This document shows positions 6,418-11,282 of a DNA stretch of 11,282 bases, one piece after another. Location: positions 1 to 11,282 of the forward strand of contig CABUTP010000028.1 in NCBI GenBank assembly GCA_902494545.1, given 5' to 3'. Each line of letters starts with the position of its first letter. Positions within the stretch are counted from its first letter, which is position 1. The notes beneath the pieces are model-generated. The model did no database searches and was not told where the DNA came from. It saw nothing but the letters and a program-made list of their open reading frames with translations. Position numbers and translations under genes: made by a program. The DNA is from an uncultured Collinsella sp. GTDB lineage: Bacteria > Actinomycetota > Coriobacteriia > Coriobacteriales > Coriobacteriaceae.

Positions 6418-7632
6418 CTAGCAGGTGGGGTACTCGCCCTCCCAGACGATGCGACGGTACTGATCCGGATCCGTGTCGCCCTCGGTGGAGAAGCAGAGCA
6501 CGGAGCTCGTCTTGTCCAGGCCGATGAGCTCCTTGAGCTCGGCGTACTCGGGATCGAGCATGAGGGTCTCGACCAGGCCGGTGGTCACAGCGCCGGACTC
6601 GCCGGAGATGACGCGCGGGTCGCCCTTCTCGGGGGCGCCCAGGGTGCGCATGCCGCGAGCGGTGACCCAGTCGGGGCAGGACACGAAGGCGGTAGCGTGG
6701 TTGCGCAGGATATCCCAGCCCAGGATGTTGGGCTCGCCACAGCACAGGCCGGCCATGATGGAGGGCATGTCGCCGTCCACGATGCGCGGGTCGCCGTCGC
6801 CGGCGGCAGCGCCCTTGTACAGACAGGCGGCCGGAGCGCACTCGACCACGACAAAGGTGGGCGGGTTATCGGGATACAGGTTGGTGAAGTAGCCCACCAC
6901 GGCGCCGGCCAGCGAGCCTACGCCAGCCTGGACAAAGACGTGCGTCGGGCGGTTGATGGCCATCTCGCGCAGCTGCTCGGCAGCCTCGGAAGCCATGGTG
7001 CCGTAGCCCTCCATGATCCAAGACGGGATCTTCTCGTAGCCCTCCCAGGCGGTGTCCTGAACGATGACGCCGCGCTCGCAGGCGTCGGCCTCGGCGGCGG
7101 CCATGCGCACGCACTCGTCGTAGTTGACCTCTTCGATGGTCACCGTGGCGCCCTCGGCGGCGATGTTATCAAAGCGGGGCTTGGTGGAACCCTTGGGCAT
7201 GTGCACGACAGCCTTCTGGCCCAGCTTGTTGGCAGCCCATGCCACGCCGCGGCCATGGTTGCCGTCAGTGGCGGTAAAGAAGGTGGCCTGGCCAAAGTCC
7301 TTGGCAAGCTGATCGGAGGTCAGGTAATCGAAGGTGCACTCGGCAACGTCCTTGCCGGTCTCGTCGGCAATGTAATTGGCCATGGCAAACGAACCGCCCA
7401 GAACCTTAAAGGCGTTGAGGCCAAAGCGATAGCTCTCGTCCTTAACGCAAAGGTTGGACAGGCCCAGGCGCGCGGCCTGGCCGTCCAGGCGGGCAAGCGG
7501 AGTGACGGTGTACTGGGGGAACGACTGGTGGAAGGCGCGGGCCTTCTTCACGTGGTCGAGGCTCATGATTCCCAAGTGCTTGTCATCGCTCTTGGGCATC
7601 GTGTTGCCCGCCCACTGGATCTTATCGGCCAT
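6418..7632 (-). CDS. dpaL: Diaminopropionate ammonia-lyase (YgeX)
   Basis: This 404-residue PLP enzyme of fold type II splits 2,3-diaminopropionate to pyruvate and two ammonia molecules. The Schiff-base lysine is K76 in RFGLNAFKVLGG. The family's acidic catalytic residues correspond to D123 in TATDGNHGRG and D193 in VQDTAWEGYEKIP, equivalent to D120 and D189 of the E. coli enzyme. The glycine-rich phosphate loop is VFVQAGVGSLAGA, and the family C-terminal block FSTEGDTDPDQYR is present. Length is close to E. coli YgeX (398). The ATG at 7630-7632 follows AAGGAG with an 8-nt spacer. It is the first gene of the minus-strand operon and divergent from the PAS/HTH regulator. Its product pyruvate would be the carbon outlet of the pathway. 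Substrate preference for D or L isomers cannot be told. Confidence 0.95.
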   Translation of the reverse strand: MADKIQWAGNTMPKSDDKHLGIMSLDHVKKARAFHQSFPQYTVTPLARLDGQAARLGLSNLCVKDESYRFGLNAFKVLGGSFAMANYIADETGKDVAECTFDYLTSDQLAKDFGQATFFTATDGNHGRGVAWAANKLGQKAVVHMPKGSTKPRFDNIAAEGATVTIEEVNYDECVRMAAAEADACERGVIVQDTAWEGYEKIPSWIMEGYGTMASEAAEQLREMAINRPTHVFVQAGVGSLAGAVVGYFTNLYPDNPPTFVVVECAPAACLYKGAAAGDGDPRIVDGDMPSIMAGLCCGEPNILGWDILRNHATAFVSCPDWVTARGMRTLGAPEKGDPRVISGESGAVTTGLVETLMLDPEYAELKELIGLDKTSSVLCFSTEGDTDPDQYRRIVWEGEYPTC

Positions 7633-7724
7633 ACGGTGAACTCCTTAAGTTCTCTCTTGCCGGCCCCCGCATACGCGTTTCAGCCCATTCCCATTCATGC
7701 GACTGAACTTTTATGTGGATGCCA

Positions 7725-7739
7725 AACAAAAAGTTTGTT
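7725..7739. promoter_or_regulatory. Operator-like palindrome AACAAA-AAG-TTTGTT, ygeX-proximal copy
   Basis: This is a perfect 6-3-6 palindrome, 93 bp upstream of the ygeX start and in the gap shared with the divergent regulator. The same half-sites and spacer length recur at 7776-7790. It is AT-rich against the surrounding GC-rich sequence. The most economical reading is a binding site for the adjacent HTH regulator. No well-formed -35/-10 pair could be assigned to ygeX. Confidence 0.6.
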
Positions 7740-7771
7740 AGCAATGTTCTATCACACTTTTTGATTGCTAA
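7738..7771. promoter_or_regulatory. Inverted repeat TTAGCAAT / ATTGCTAA between the two operators
   Basis: A perfect 8-bp inverted repeat has an 18-bp spacer. It begins within the last two bases of the left operator and ends five bases before the right one, so the whole 7725-7790 block is close to symmetric. TTTGTTAG (7734-7741) and CTAACAAA (7774-7781) add a further mirror pair. It may be a second recognition element or part of a larger operator array. Confidence 0.45.
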
Positions 7772-7775
7772 ACCT

Positions 7776-7790
7776 AACAAATTGTTTGTT
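7776..7790. promoter_or_regulatory. Operator-like palindrome AACAAA-TTG-TTTGTT, regulator-proximal copy
   Basis: This is the second exact copy of the 6-3-6 palindrome. Its centre is 51 bp from the first, close to five helical turns, so proteins bound at both would face the same side of the DNA. It lies 119 bp upstream of the regulator's start codon. Two sites suggest joint control of ygeX and the regulator gene, possibly cooperative or by looping. Confidence 0.6.
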
Positions 7791-7909
7791 GCCGTAATCG
7801 GTACTTTTTCGCCGCCGAACGGTTACATAACGCAGCGACGCTTTCGTTATTTGCGAACAGGTGTGGTTTATGGCAAAGTGAGCCCAAACTAATTTTTAGG
7901 AAGGCACCC

Positions 7910-8563
7910 ATGACCCCCGCACAGATAGAGTTTTACAAGCGCCTTGCACACGGCCTGGCGCTCCAGTTTGGCCCCAACTGCGAAGTCGTCGTCCACGACT
8001 TGGAGACCGAGGACGTGGACCACTCCATCGTAGTGATCGAAAACGGCCACGTCAGCGGGCGCAAACTAGGTGACGGTCCCAGCCATATTGTGCTTGAGTC
8101 CATGCACGATGGCACCACCGACGTGCACGACCGCGAGCCATACCTCACCAAAACCGCCGATGGCAAGCTGCTCAAGTCCTCGACCATCTTTATCCGCAAC
8201 GACGAGGGCAAGCCCGTCGGCATTTTGGGCATTAACTTTGACATTACACTCATGAAGGCTTTTGAGCGCTCGCTCGACGCGCTCACCGGCACGGGCGACA
8301 AGGGATACACCGAGCCCGAGCCCATCACCAAAAACATCGGCGACCTGCTCGAGGATCTGCTGCGCGAGTGCGAGCAGTACGTGGGCAAGCCCGCCGCCCT
8401 CATGACCAAGGACGAGCGCATTCGCGCTATCGGATACCTCGACCGCCGCGGCGCCTTCCTTATCTCCAAATCGAGCGAGCGCGCCTGCGAGTTCTTTGGC
8501 ATCTCAAAGTACAGCTTCTATAGCTACCTCAACGAGGCAAAGGCTGCCGCCGGCGACAAGTAG
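7910..8563 (+). CDS. YheO/DauR-type transcriptional regulator (PAS_6 plus HTH_22)
   Basis: The 217-residue protein has the two-part layout of the YheO/DauR group. An N-terminal PAS-like ligand domain (about residues 5-120) contains EVVVHDLE, IENGHVSGRKLGDGPS and GKPVGILGINFDIT. A C-terminal helix-turn-helix (about 160-210) contains KPAALMTKDERIRAIGYLDRRGAF and ERACEFFGISKYSFYSYL. No membrane or signal segment is present, so it acts in the cytosol on DNA. The ATG has AGGAAGG five nt upstream. It is divergent from the catabolic operon across a gap with two matching palindromes, which makes it the likely local regulator responding to a pathway metabolite. E. coli instead places ygeV, a sigma-54-type activator, in this position. 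Ligand and sign of regulation are unknown. Confidence 0.88.
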   Translation: MTPAQIEFYKRLAHGLALQFGPNCEVVVHDLETEDVDHSIVVIENGHVSGRKLGDGPSHIVLESMHDGTTDVHDREPYLTKTADGKLLKSSTIFIRNDEGKPVGILGINFDITLMKAFERSLDALTGTGDKGYTEPEPITKNIGDLLEDLLRECEQYVGKPAALMTKDERIRAIGYLDRRGAFLISKSSERACEFFGISKYSFYSYLNEAKAAAGDK

Positions 8564-8565
8564 GC

Positions 8566-8604
8566 AACTCGGCCGGATCGCCCCTCCCCTTTTGGGCGCG
8601 AGTT
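8566..8604 (+). terminator. Bulged hairpin after the regulator gene
   Basis: AACTCG pairs with CGAGTT and, after a 7-nt one-sided bulge, CGCCC pairs with GGGCG around a 10-nt loop. It begins 2 bp after the regulator stop codon. No T run follows (CTGGAATG), so if it ends transcription it is a weak or factor-assisted terminator. Confidence 0.35.
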
Positions 8605-8647
8605 CTGGAATGCACGAATCCGAGAGTCGGCCGCAAGGCAAGTTCCA

Positions 8648-8653
8648 TATAAT
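8648..8653 (+). promoter_or_regulatory. Consensus -10 hexamer TATAAT
   Basis: An exact TATAAT lies 35 bp upstream of the start codon of the membrane-anchored hypothetical gene. No good -35 is visible at 16-18 bp upstream, where the sequence is AGTCGG or similar. A transcript from here would have a leader of about 30 nt. This suggests the gene is transcribed separately from the regulator. Confidence 0.5.
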
Positions 8654-8688
8654 CGATGAATGCGAATATTTCGAAAGGATGGAACAAG

Positions 8689-9693
8689 ATGGGGTCGAGC
8701 AACGCATCACGCAACGGCCGCGGAGGCACCGTTTCTGGCGCCAGGCATGCGAAACGCGCGTTTGACGAGGGTGAAGACGATCTGTTTGCGTTGAGCCTCG
8801 ACGACGTGATGAGCGACCGCCCTTGGACCGCCGAGGAACTCATAGGCGGCGGGGTTCGCCCGACAAGTGCAAAGCCCGTGCCTTCCGCCACGCCCGCCCC
8901 GGCATCCGTGCCCGCGGACGACTTTGCCACCCGTCCTATCGTGCAGACGACGCGTAACGCCGCCCCTGCACCCCGTCCTGCTAGCGATCCGTCCGAGACG
9001 GCGGCATTTCTCGCTGCAGCGGCACAGCGCCATGCGCCCAGCAGCGCGCCCGCGTATGCCACCCCGCAGCAGCCGACATACGCGGCTCCCGAACCCCAGC
9101 CCGAGCCCGAGCTCGAGCCGCCTGTCATGGATCTGGATGATCTTTCCAACCGCCAGTTTGCTTTTGATTCCTGGGCGGCGGCAGATCTGGACGAGACCTC
9201 GGGCGGCATGCCGGCGCTCGACATTCCGGTAAACCCCCTGTTTGCGGCTGCCGAGGAACGCGACTCCGCATACGACAACACCGCAGCATACGCCAACCGC
9301 CCGAGCGAACAACCTCGCGCACGCCGTATCGAAACTGAGGATTACGGCCAAACGTCGAGCGGCTATTCTCGTGACCCGTTTGCCGCCACGCCCGCTCCCG
9401 ATTACAACCAAGCGAGCGTAAAGGCAGCCTCGGCATCGTCGTATACCCACGGCGCCGGCGATAAGCGCGCCGCCGATTACCACACCGAAGAAGAACCGCC
9501 GCGCTTTTCGGAGTTTTCGCATGCGGCAAAGGTTGTCTTTATCGCCATCATCATCGCTCTGCTCGGCGTGATTGCGTTTGAGGGATTCCAGCTATTCCGC
9601 GGCCCCACTGCGTCCGAATCGGCAACGCAGCAAAAAGAGGACGACAACCAGTACCTGGACATCAACACCCTCAAGGGCGACCCCAACAGCTAG
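8689..9693 (+). CDS. Hypothetical protein, long disordered acidic/Pro-rich region with one C-terminal membrane segment
   Basis: I do not recognise this 334-residue protein. Residues 1-25 are Ser/Asn/Arg-rich and basic. An acidic patch follows (FDEGEDDLFALSLDDVMSD). Residues about 60-270 are low in complexity, rich in Ala, Pro, Ser and Glu, including PEPQPEPELEPP, and are probably disordered. A hydrophobic stretch VVFIAIIIALLGVIAF (282-297) is flanked by K281 on the N side and reads as one membrane helix. A polar 31-residue tail (304-334) follows. By the positive-inside rule the long N-terminal part would be cytoplasmic and the short tail external. There is no signal peptide or enzyme motif. 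An in-frame ATG at 8656 lacks a ribosome site, while the ATG at 8689 has AAAGGA nine nt upstream. The layout would suit a scaffold or cell-envelope protein, but no function is assigned. Confidence 0.8.
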   Translation: MGSSNASRNGRGGTVSGARHAKRAFDEGEDDLFALSLDDVMSDRPWTAEELIGGGVRPTSAKPVPSATPAPASVPADDFATRPIVQTTRNAAPAPRPASDPSETAAFLAAAAQRHAPSSAPAYATPQQPTYAAPEPQPEPELEPPVMDLDDLSNRQFAFDSWAAADLDETSGGMPALDIPVNPLFAAAEERDSAYDNTAAYANRPSEQPRARRIETEDYGQTSSGYSRDPFAATPAPDYNQASVKAASASSYTHGAGDKRAADYHTEEEPPRFSEFSHAAKVVFIAIIIALLGVIAFEGFQLFRGPTASESATQQKEDDNQYLDINTLKGDPNS

Positions 9694-9711
9694 GTTGGAA
9701 CATAAGCTATG

Positions 9712-9737
9712 CCGCACCCCTGTTTACGTGCGGTTTT
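9712..9737 (+). terminator. Rho-independent terminator after the membrane-anchored hypothetical gene
   Basis: CCGCAC/GTGCGG form a 6-bp GC-rich stem with a 10-nt loop followed at once by TTTTA. It starts 18 bp after the TAG at 9691-9693, in the right place and orientation to end that transcript. Confidence 0.65.
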
Positions 9738-9857
9738 ACACTTTTCCGTGATTTCCACGCGCCCATTTCGACACTTTTCCGTAATTTGGGCGGCTCGAAT
9801 TTGACACTTTTCCGTACTTTCATACGGCTGATTTCGACACTTTTCCGGATGTTTGCC
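9734..9857. repeat. Four tandem 33-bp repeats with core GACACTTTTCCG
   Basis: ACACTTTTCC starts at 9738, 9771, 9804 and 9837, exactly 33 bp apart each time. Each unit has a conserved core of about 18 bp, TTT(C)GACACTTTTCCGTNNTTT, and a variable GC-rich remainder of about 13 bp (the fourth diverges after CCGG). The spacing is three helical turns, as for phased protein sites, and also eleven codons. On the minus strand one frame reads TEKC-containing 11-residue repeats. No protein similarity or start signal supports that frame as a gene, and the array lies between a terminator and the next gene's promoter. Confidence 0.8.
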
Positions 9858-9872
9858 GAATAATTGCCGCGT

Positions 9873-9916
9873 AATCAAGCGCCGTCTGCACATCATTTCG
9901 CAGGCGGCGCTTGATT
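9873..9916. repeat. Strong 17-bp stem-loop overlapping a possible -35 box
   Basis: AATCAAGCGCCGTCTGC (9873-9889) pairs with GCAGGCGGCGCTTGATT (9900-9916) with one G-U wobble, closing a 10-nt loop. No T run of useful length follows on either strand. The end of the right arm, TTGATT, is the proposed -35 hexamer of the riboswitch transcript. The element could be an operator or a read-through barrier between the repeats and that promoter. Confidence 0.6.
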
Positions 9917-9940
9917 TCTGTCCGCGCGCGCTGATAGACT
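9911..9940 (+). promoter_or_regulatory. Possible promoter of the riboswitch-led transcript
   Basis: TTGATT (9911-9916) and TAGACT (9935-9940) are separated by 18 bp. Each matches the sigma-70-type consensus at four of six positions. A start near 9946-9948 would place the small hairpin and then the riboswitch at the very 5' end of the RNA, which is the usual layout. Both boxes are imperfect. Confidence 0.4.
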
Positions 9941-9946
9941 TCCTCT

Positions 9947-9971
9947 TGCCCGCAAGGAGCGGGCACGTTTT
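9947..9971 (+). other. 5' leader hairpin with a short U run
   Basis: TGCCCGC/GCGGGCA form a perfect 7-bp stem around AAGGA, followed by CGTTTTA. By itself it resembles an intrinsic terminator, but its T run (9968-9971) is also the 5' strand of the riboswitch P1 helix. If the upstream promoter is real, this is the first hairpin of the leader rather than the end of a gene. Confidence 0.45.
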
Positions 9972-10056
9972 ATCCAGAGTCGGGGTAGAGAGTTGGCTCC
10001 ACGATCCCGACGCCAACCGGCCAAGAGGCACGGTGGCCCTGCCAACATCGATGAAA
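9968..10056 (+). promoter_or_regulatory. SAM riboswitch, S-box (SAM-I-like) aptamer
   Basis: The order of elements matches the S-box core. P1 is TTTTATC (9968-9974) with GATGAAA (10050-10056). The conserved CAGAG follows (9975-9979). P2a is GTCGGG/CCCGAC, with a kink-turn-like ACGAT side, and P2b is GAG/CTC around the loop AGTTGG. Then come CCAACC, a short P3 (ACCG-GCC-AAGA-GGC-A-CGGT) and the GGTG block. Loop TTGG has CCAA partners for the expected pseudoknot, for example at 10042-10045. No separate P4 is seen, so it may be a SAM-I/SAM-IV-type variant. The 3' strand of P1 ends at AAA, directly before the GGAG ribosome site of the next gene, which suggests SAM-dependent control of translation initiation. 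The call rests on consensus recall, not on a covariance search. Confidence 0.75.
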
Positions 10057-10065
10057 GGAGTCCGT

Positions 10066-10488
10066 ATGGACAATTTCTCCGTGCGCAGCGAGCGCAACTT
10101 CCACAATCTGGCAGCCAAGCCAAAACGAATGCATCTCCTGGACAGGCCGAGCGGCTATGCCTCGGCCATGGTCAAGAGCAGCCTCTCCCACCAGATGCGC
10201 TTTACTGTGCAGGTGCTCGAGGAAGAGCTCTGTGCTGCTGGCAACCCGCACGTACTGCAGATCAAGCTGCTCGGAGACGACTCGCGCGAGCCGTCGAGTT
10301 GGAAGCTCTTTGCCGACGGCAAGTGCGTTGCGGACGGATCCGGCGCCTTTGCCCGCGAGTGCTTCTACGAGGGAGCCGAGGTGTTCCTGGACCTGTGCCG
10401 CGATGCCGTCGACGCAGCGAGACTGCACCAGTGGAGTCAGAGGGAGTACGAGCTGCTGAGCGCGGCACGCGGGATTGCGAGGGCGTAG
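10066..10488 (+). CDS. Hypothetical 140-residue protein under the SAM riboswitch
   Basis: I do not recognise this protein. It is 140 residues, soluble, with no membrane segment or signal peptide. The N-terminal third is basic (SVRSERNFHNLAAKPKRMH). A middle block, HVLQIKLLGDDSREPSSWKL then FADGKCVADGSG, looks like short beta strands. The C-terminal third (about 95-135) looks helical, with ECFYEGAEVFLDLCRDAVDAARLHQW. Cysteines at 56, 87, 99 and 111 are not in a recognisable metal motif. The frame is open from 9853, but the upstream part is the leader region. The ATG at 10066-10068 lies 5 nt after GGAG and is chosen over an in-frame ATG at 10051, which overlaps P1 of the riboswitch. Position behind an S-box aptamer suggests a role tied to methionine or SAM supply, for which the protein itself offers no motif. 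Confidence 0.78.
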   Translation: MDNFSVRSERNFHNLAAKPKRMHLLDRPSGYASAMVKSSLSHQMRFTVQVLEEELCAAGNPHVLQIKLLGDDSREPSSWKLFADGKCVADGSGAFARECFYEGAEVFLDLCRDAVDAARLHQWSQREYELLSAARGIARA

Positions 10489-10564
10489 GCAGACAGACCA
10501 GACAGCTCGTCATACTGGTTGACACTTCGATTCAAACAGCAGGGCGAAGTCGCGCTTACAGTCC

Positions 10565-10586
10565 CGCCATGCCAAACCGAATGGCG
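10565..10586. terminator. Hairpin between convergent genes
   Basis: CGCCAT/ATGGCG form a perfect 6-bp stem with a 10-nt loop in the 110-bp gap between the converging riboswitch-led gene and the exonuclease gene. On the plus strand TTCTC follows and on the minus strand GGGACTG, so neither side has a proper U run. Its position suits a weak terminator. Confidence 0.3.
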
Positions 10587-10598
10587 TTCTCAAAAGGC

Positions 10599-11282
10599 CT
10601 AACTCCCCTCCGCCTTAAACCTCAGCAGCAGGTCGCCCAGCTCGGGGCACTTGCTGGAAAGACGCGTCTGGGCTCGCTCGCCCATCCCCCACCGCTGGCG
10701 GACTTCCTGGGCGCGCGGGCTCACGCGGTAGTCCCCGTCCATCACCTGCTTGAGCAACTTGGCGGTCACGCGCGCATCGGCCAGGGCGCTGTGGGCGTGC
10801 CCCGTCGACTCGTCAAACTCGATGCCAAACCACGTTGCCGCGTCACTCAACGAGACGCACCCGTGGCTGCCCACGTCCATGATCGAGGTATAAAACGCCT
10901 GCAGGTCGGCCCAATCCGTAGGAAATGCGGAAAAGTCGATGCGCTTTGCCTGACACTCGGTCAAAAGCTGTCGACGGTCCGTCCCGCTCCAACAGACCAC
11001 TTGGGCGGAGTAGCGACCGATCCAATCGCTGAGCCTTTTGATCACCACGTAGAGCGGATCGGCCATCGCGGTGTCCACAGCCGATATCCCCGTAAGCTCG
11101 CGAACGGGAAACGCAACGCCTTCGGTAAATTCTGTCTGCACAAACTGCGAGAACTCGCCCATAACGTTGCCGTGGTAATCGAGCTTAACGGCGCCGACCT
11201 CAATAATCTCGTTGCGCAGTCCACGGCGTTGGCGCTGCTTTGGCACCGGCGCAAACTCAAAGTCCAGCACAATCTGGCGCGC
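10599..11282 (-). CDS. 3'-5' exonuclease of the DEDDh (RNase T / ERI-1-like) family, 5' end outside window
   Basis: The frame enters at the right edge as ARQIVLDFEF and runs to a TAG at 10599-10601, giving 227 visible residues. Exo I is the DFE pair in IVLDFEF, supplying D and E. EIIEVGAVKLD is the usual following strand. Exo II is the Asp in VVCWSGTDRRQLL, in the WGxxDxxxL form found in ERI-1/KapD-like enzymes. Exo III is the His...Asp pair in HAHSALADARVTAKLL, preceded by LSDAATWFGIEFDE. These residues bind two metal ions that cleave nucleotides from a 3' end. A GTG at 11268-11270 could be read as a start, but that valine lies inside the conserved strand, so the true start is a few codons beyond the edge. 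The last 50 residues are a basic tail of no known function. Substrate (RNA or DNA) is not determined. Confidence 0.85.
   Translation of the reverse strand, partial: ARQIVLDFEFAPVPKQRQRRGLRNEIIEVGAVKLDYHGNVMGEFSQFVQTEFTEGVAFPVRELTGISAVDTAMADPLYVVIKRLSDWIGRYSAQVVCWSGTDRRQLLTECQAKRIDFSAFPTDWADLQAFYTSIMDVGSHGCVSLSDAATWFGIEFDESTGHAHSALADARVTAKLLKQVMDGDYRVSPRAQEVRQRWGMGERAQTRLSSKCPELGDLLLRFKAEGS

Noticed and set aside
6274..7764. 496-residue plus-strand open frame across ygeX
   Set aside because: It is antisense to a gene with full catalytic motifs, low in complexity, and starts inside the palindrome.
9734..9857. CRISPR array
   Set aside because: There are only four units, the shared core is 12-18 bp and the variable part about 13 bp, too short for repeats and spacers. 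No cas gene is present.
9853..10065. N-terminal extension of the riboswitch-led protein from 9853
   Set aside because: This stretch holds a 17-bp stem-loop, a likely promoter and the riboswitch. The ribosome site GGAG at 10057-10060 places the start at 10066.
9690..10118. 142-residue minus-strand frame containing TEKC-type repeats as a gene
   Set aside because: It runs antisense through the riboswitch and the start of the next gene, lacks a good ribosome site, and the peptide repeat follows automatically from a 33-bp DNA period. It is kept only as a question under the repeat finding.

Overview
The window looks like a GC-rich, low-oxygen gut actinobacterium, most likely a Coriobacteriia member such as Collinsella. 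That placement is an inference from base composition, short AAGGAG-type ribosome binding sites and gene content; no rRNA or tRNA gene is present to confirm it.

Positions 1-7632 hold the core of the 'yge/hyu' catabolic cluster that E. coli carries around ygeW-ygeX-ygeY-hyuA-yqeA-yqeC-mocA. Reading along the minus strand from a divergent control region at about 7.7 kb, the order is diaminopropionate ammonia-lyase (dpaL/ygeX), an M20 hydrolase (ygeY), a knotted transcarbamylase (ygeW), carbamate kinase (arcC/yqeA), a MocA-like molybdopterin nucleotidyltransferase, and a dihydropyrimidinase/hydantoinase (hydA/hyuA). A plus-strand gene tail at the left edge, probably yqeC, converges on hydA. Recent work on gut bacteria ties this gene set to anaerobic breakdown of purines and urate. 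Cyclic amide and ureido intermediates are opened, carbamoyl groups are harvested as carbamoyl phosphate to make ATP, and 2,3-diaminopropionate is split to pyruvate and ammonia. The MocA-like and YqeC-like genes are the usual maturation partners of a selenium-dependent molybdenum hydroxylase. That hydroxylase, and the ygfK/ssnA partners, are not in the window.

The intergenic gaps of this operon are rich in structure: a perfect 25-bp inverted repeat whose arms are themselves hairpins (ygeX-ygeY), stacked hairpins around the ygeY stop, a bulged hairpin in the ygeW leader, and a hairpin after carbamate kinase. Divergent from ygeX is a YheO/DauR-type PAS plus HTH regulator. The shared 277-bp gap carries two copies of the palindrome AACAAA-N3-TTTGTT, centred 51 bp apart.

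From 8.6 kb onward the content changes. First comes a 334-residue, mostly disordered acidic/proline-rich protein with one C-terminal membrane segment. It is followed by a terminator, four tandem 33-bp repeats, a strong 17-bp stem-loop and a probable promoter. An S-box-like SAM riboswitch then leads a 140-residue protein of unknown function. A DEDDh-type 3'-5' exonuclease on the minus strand runs off the right edge.
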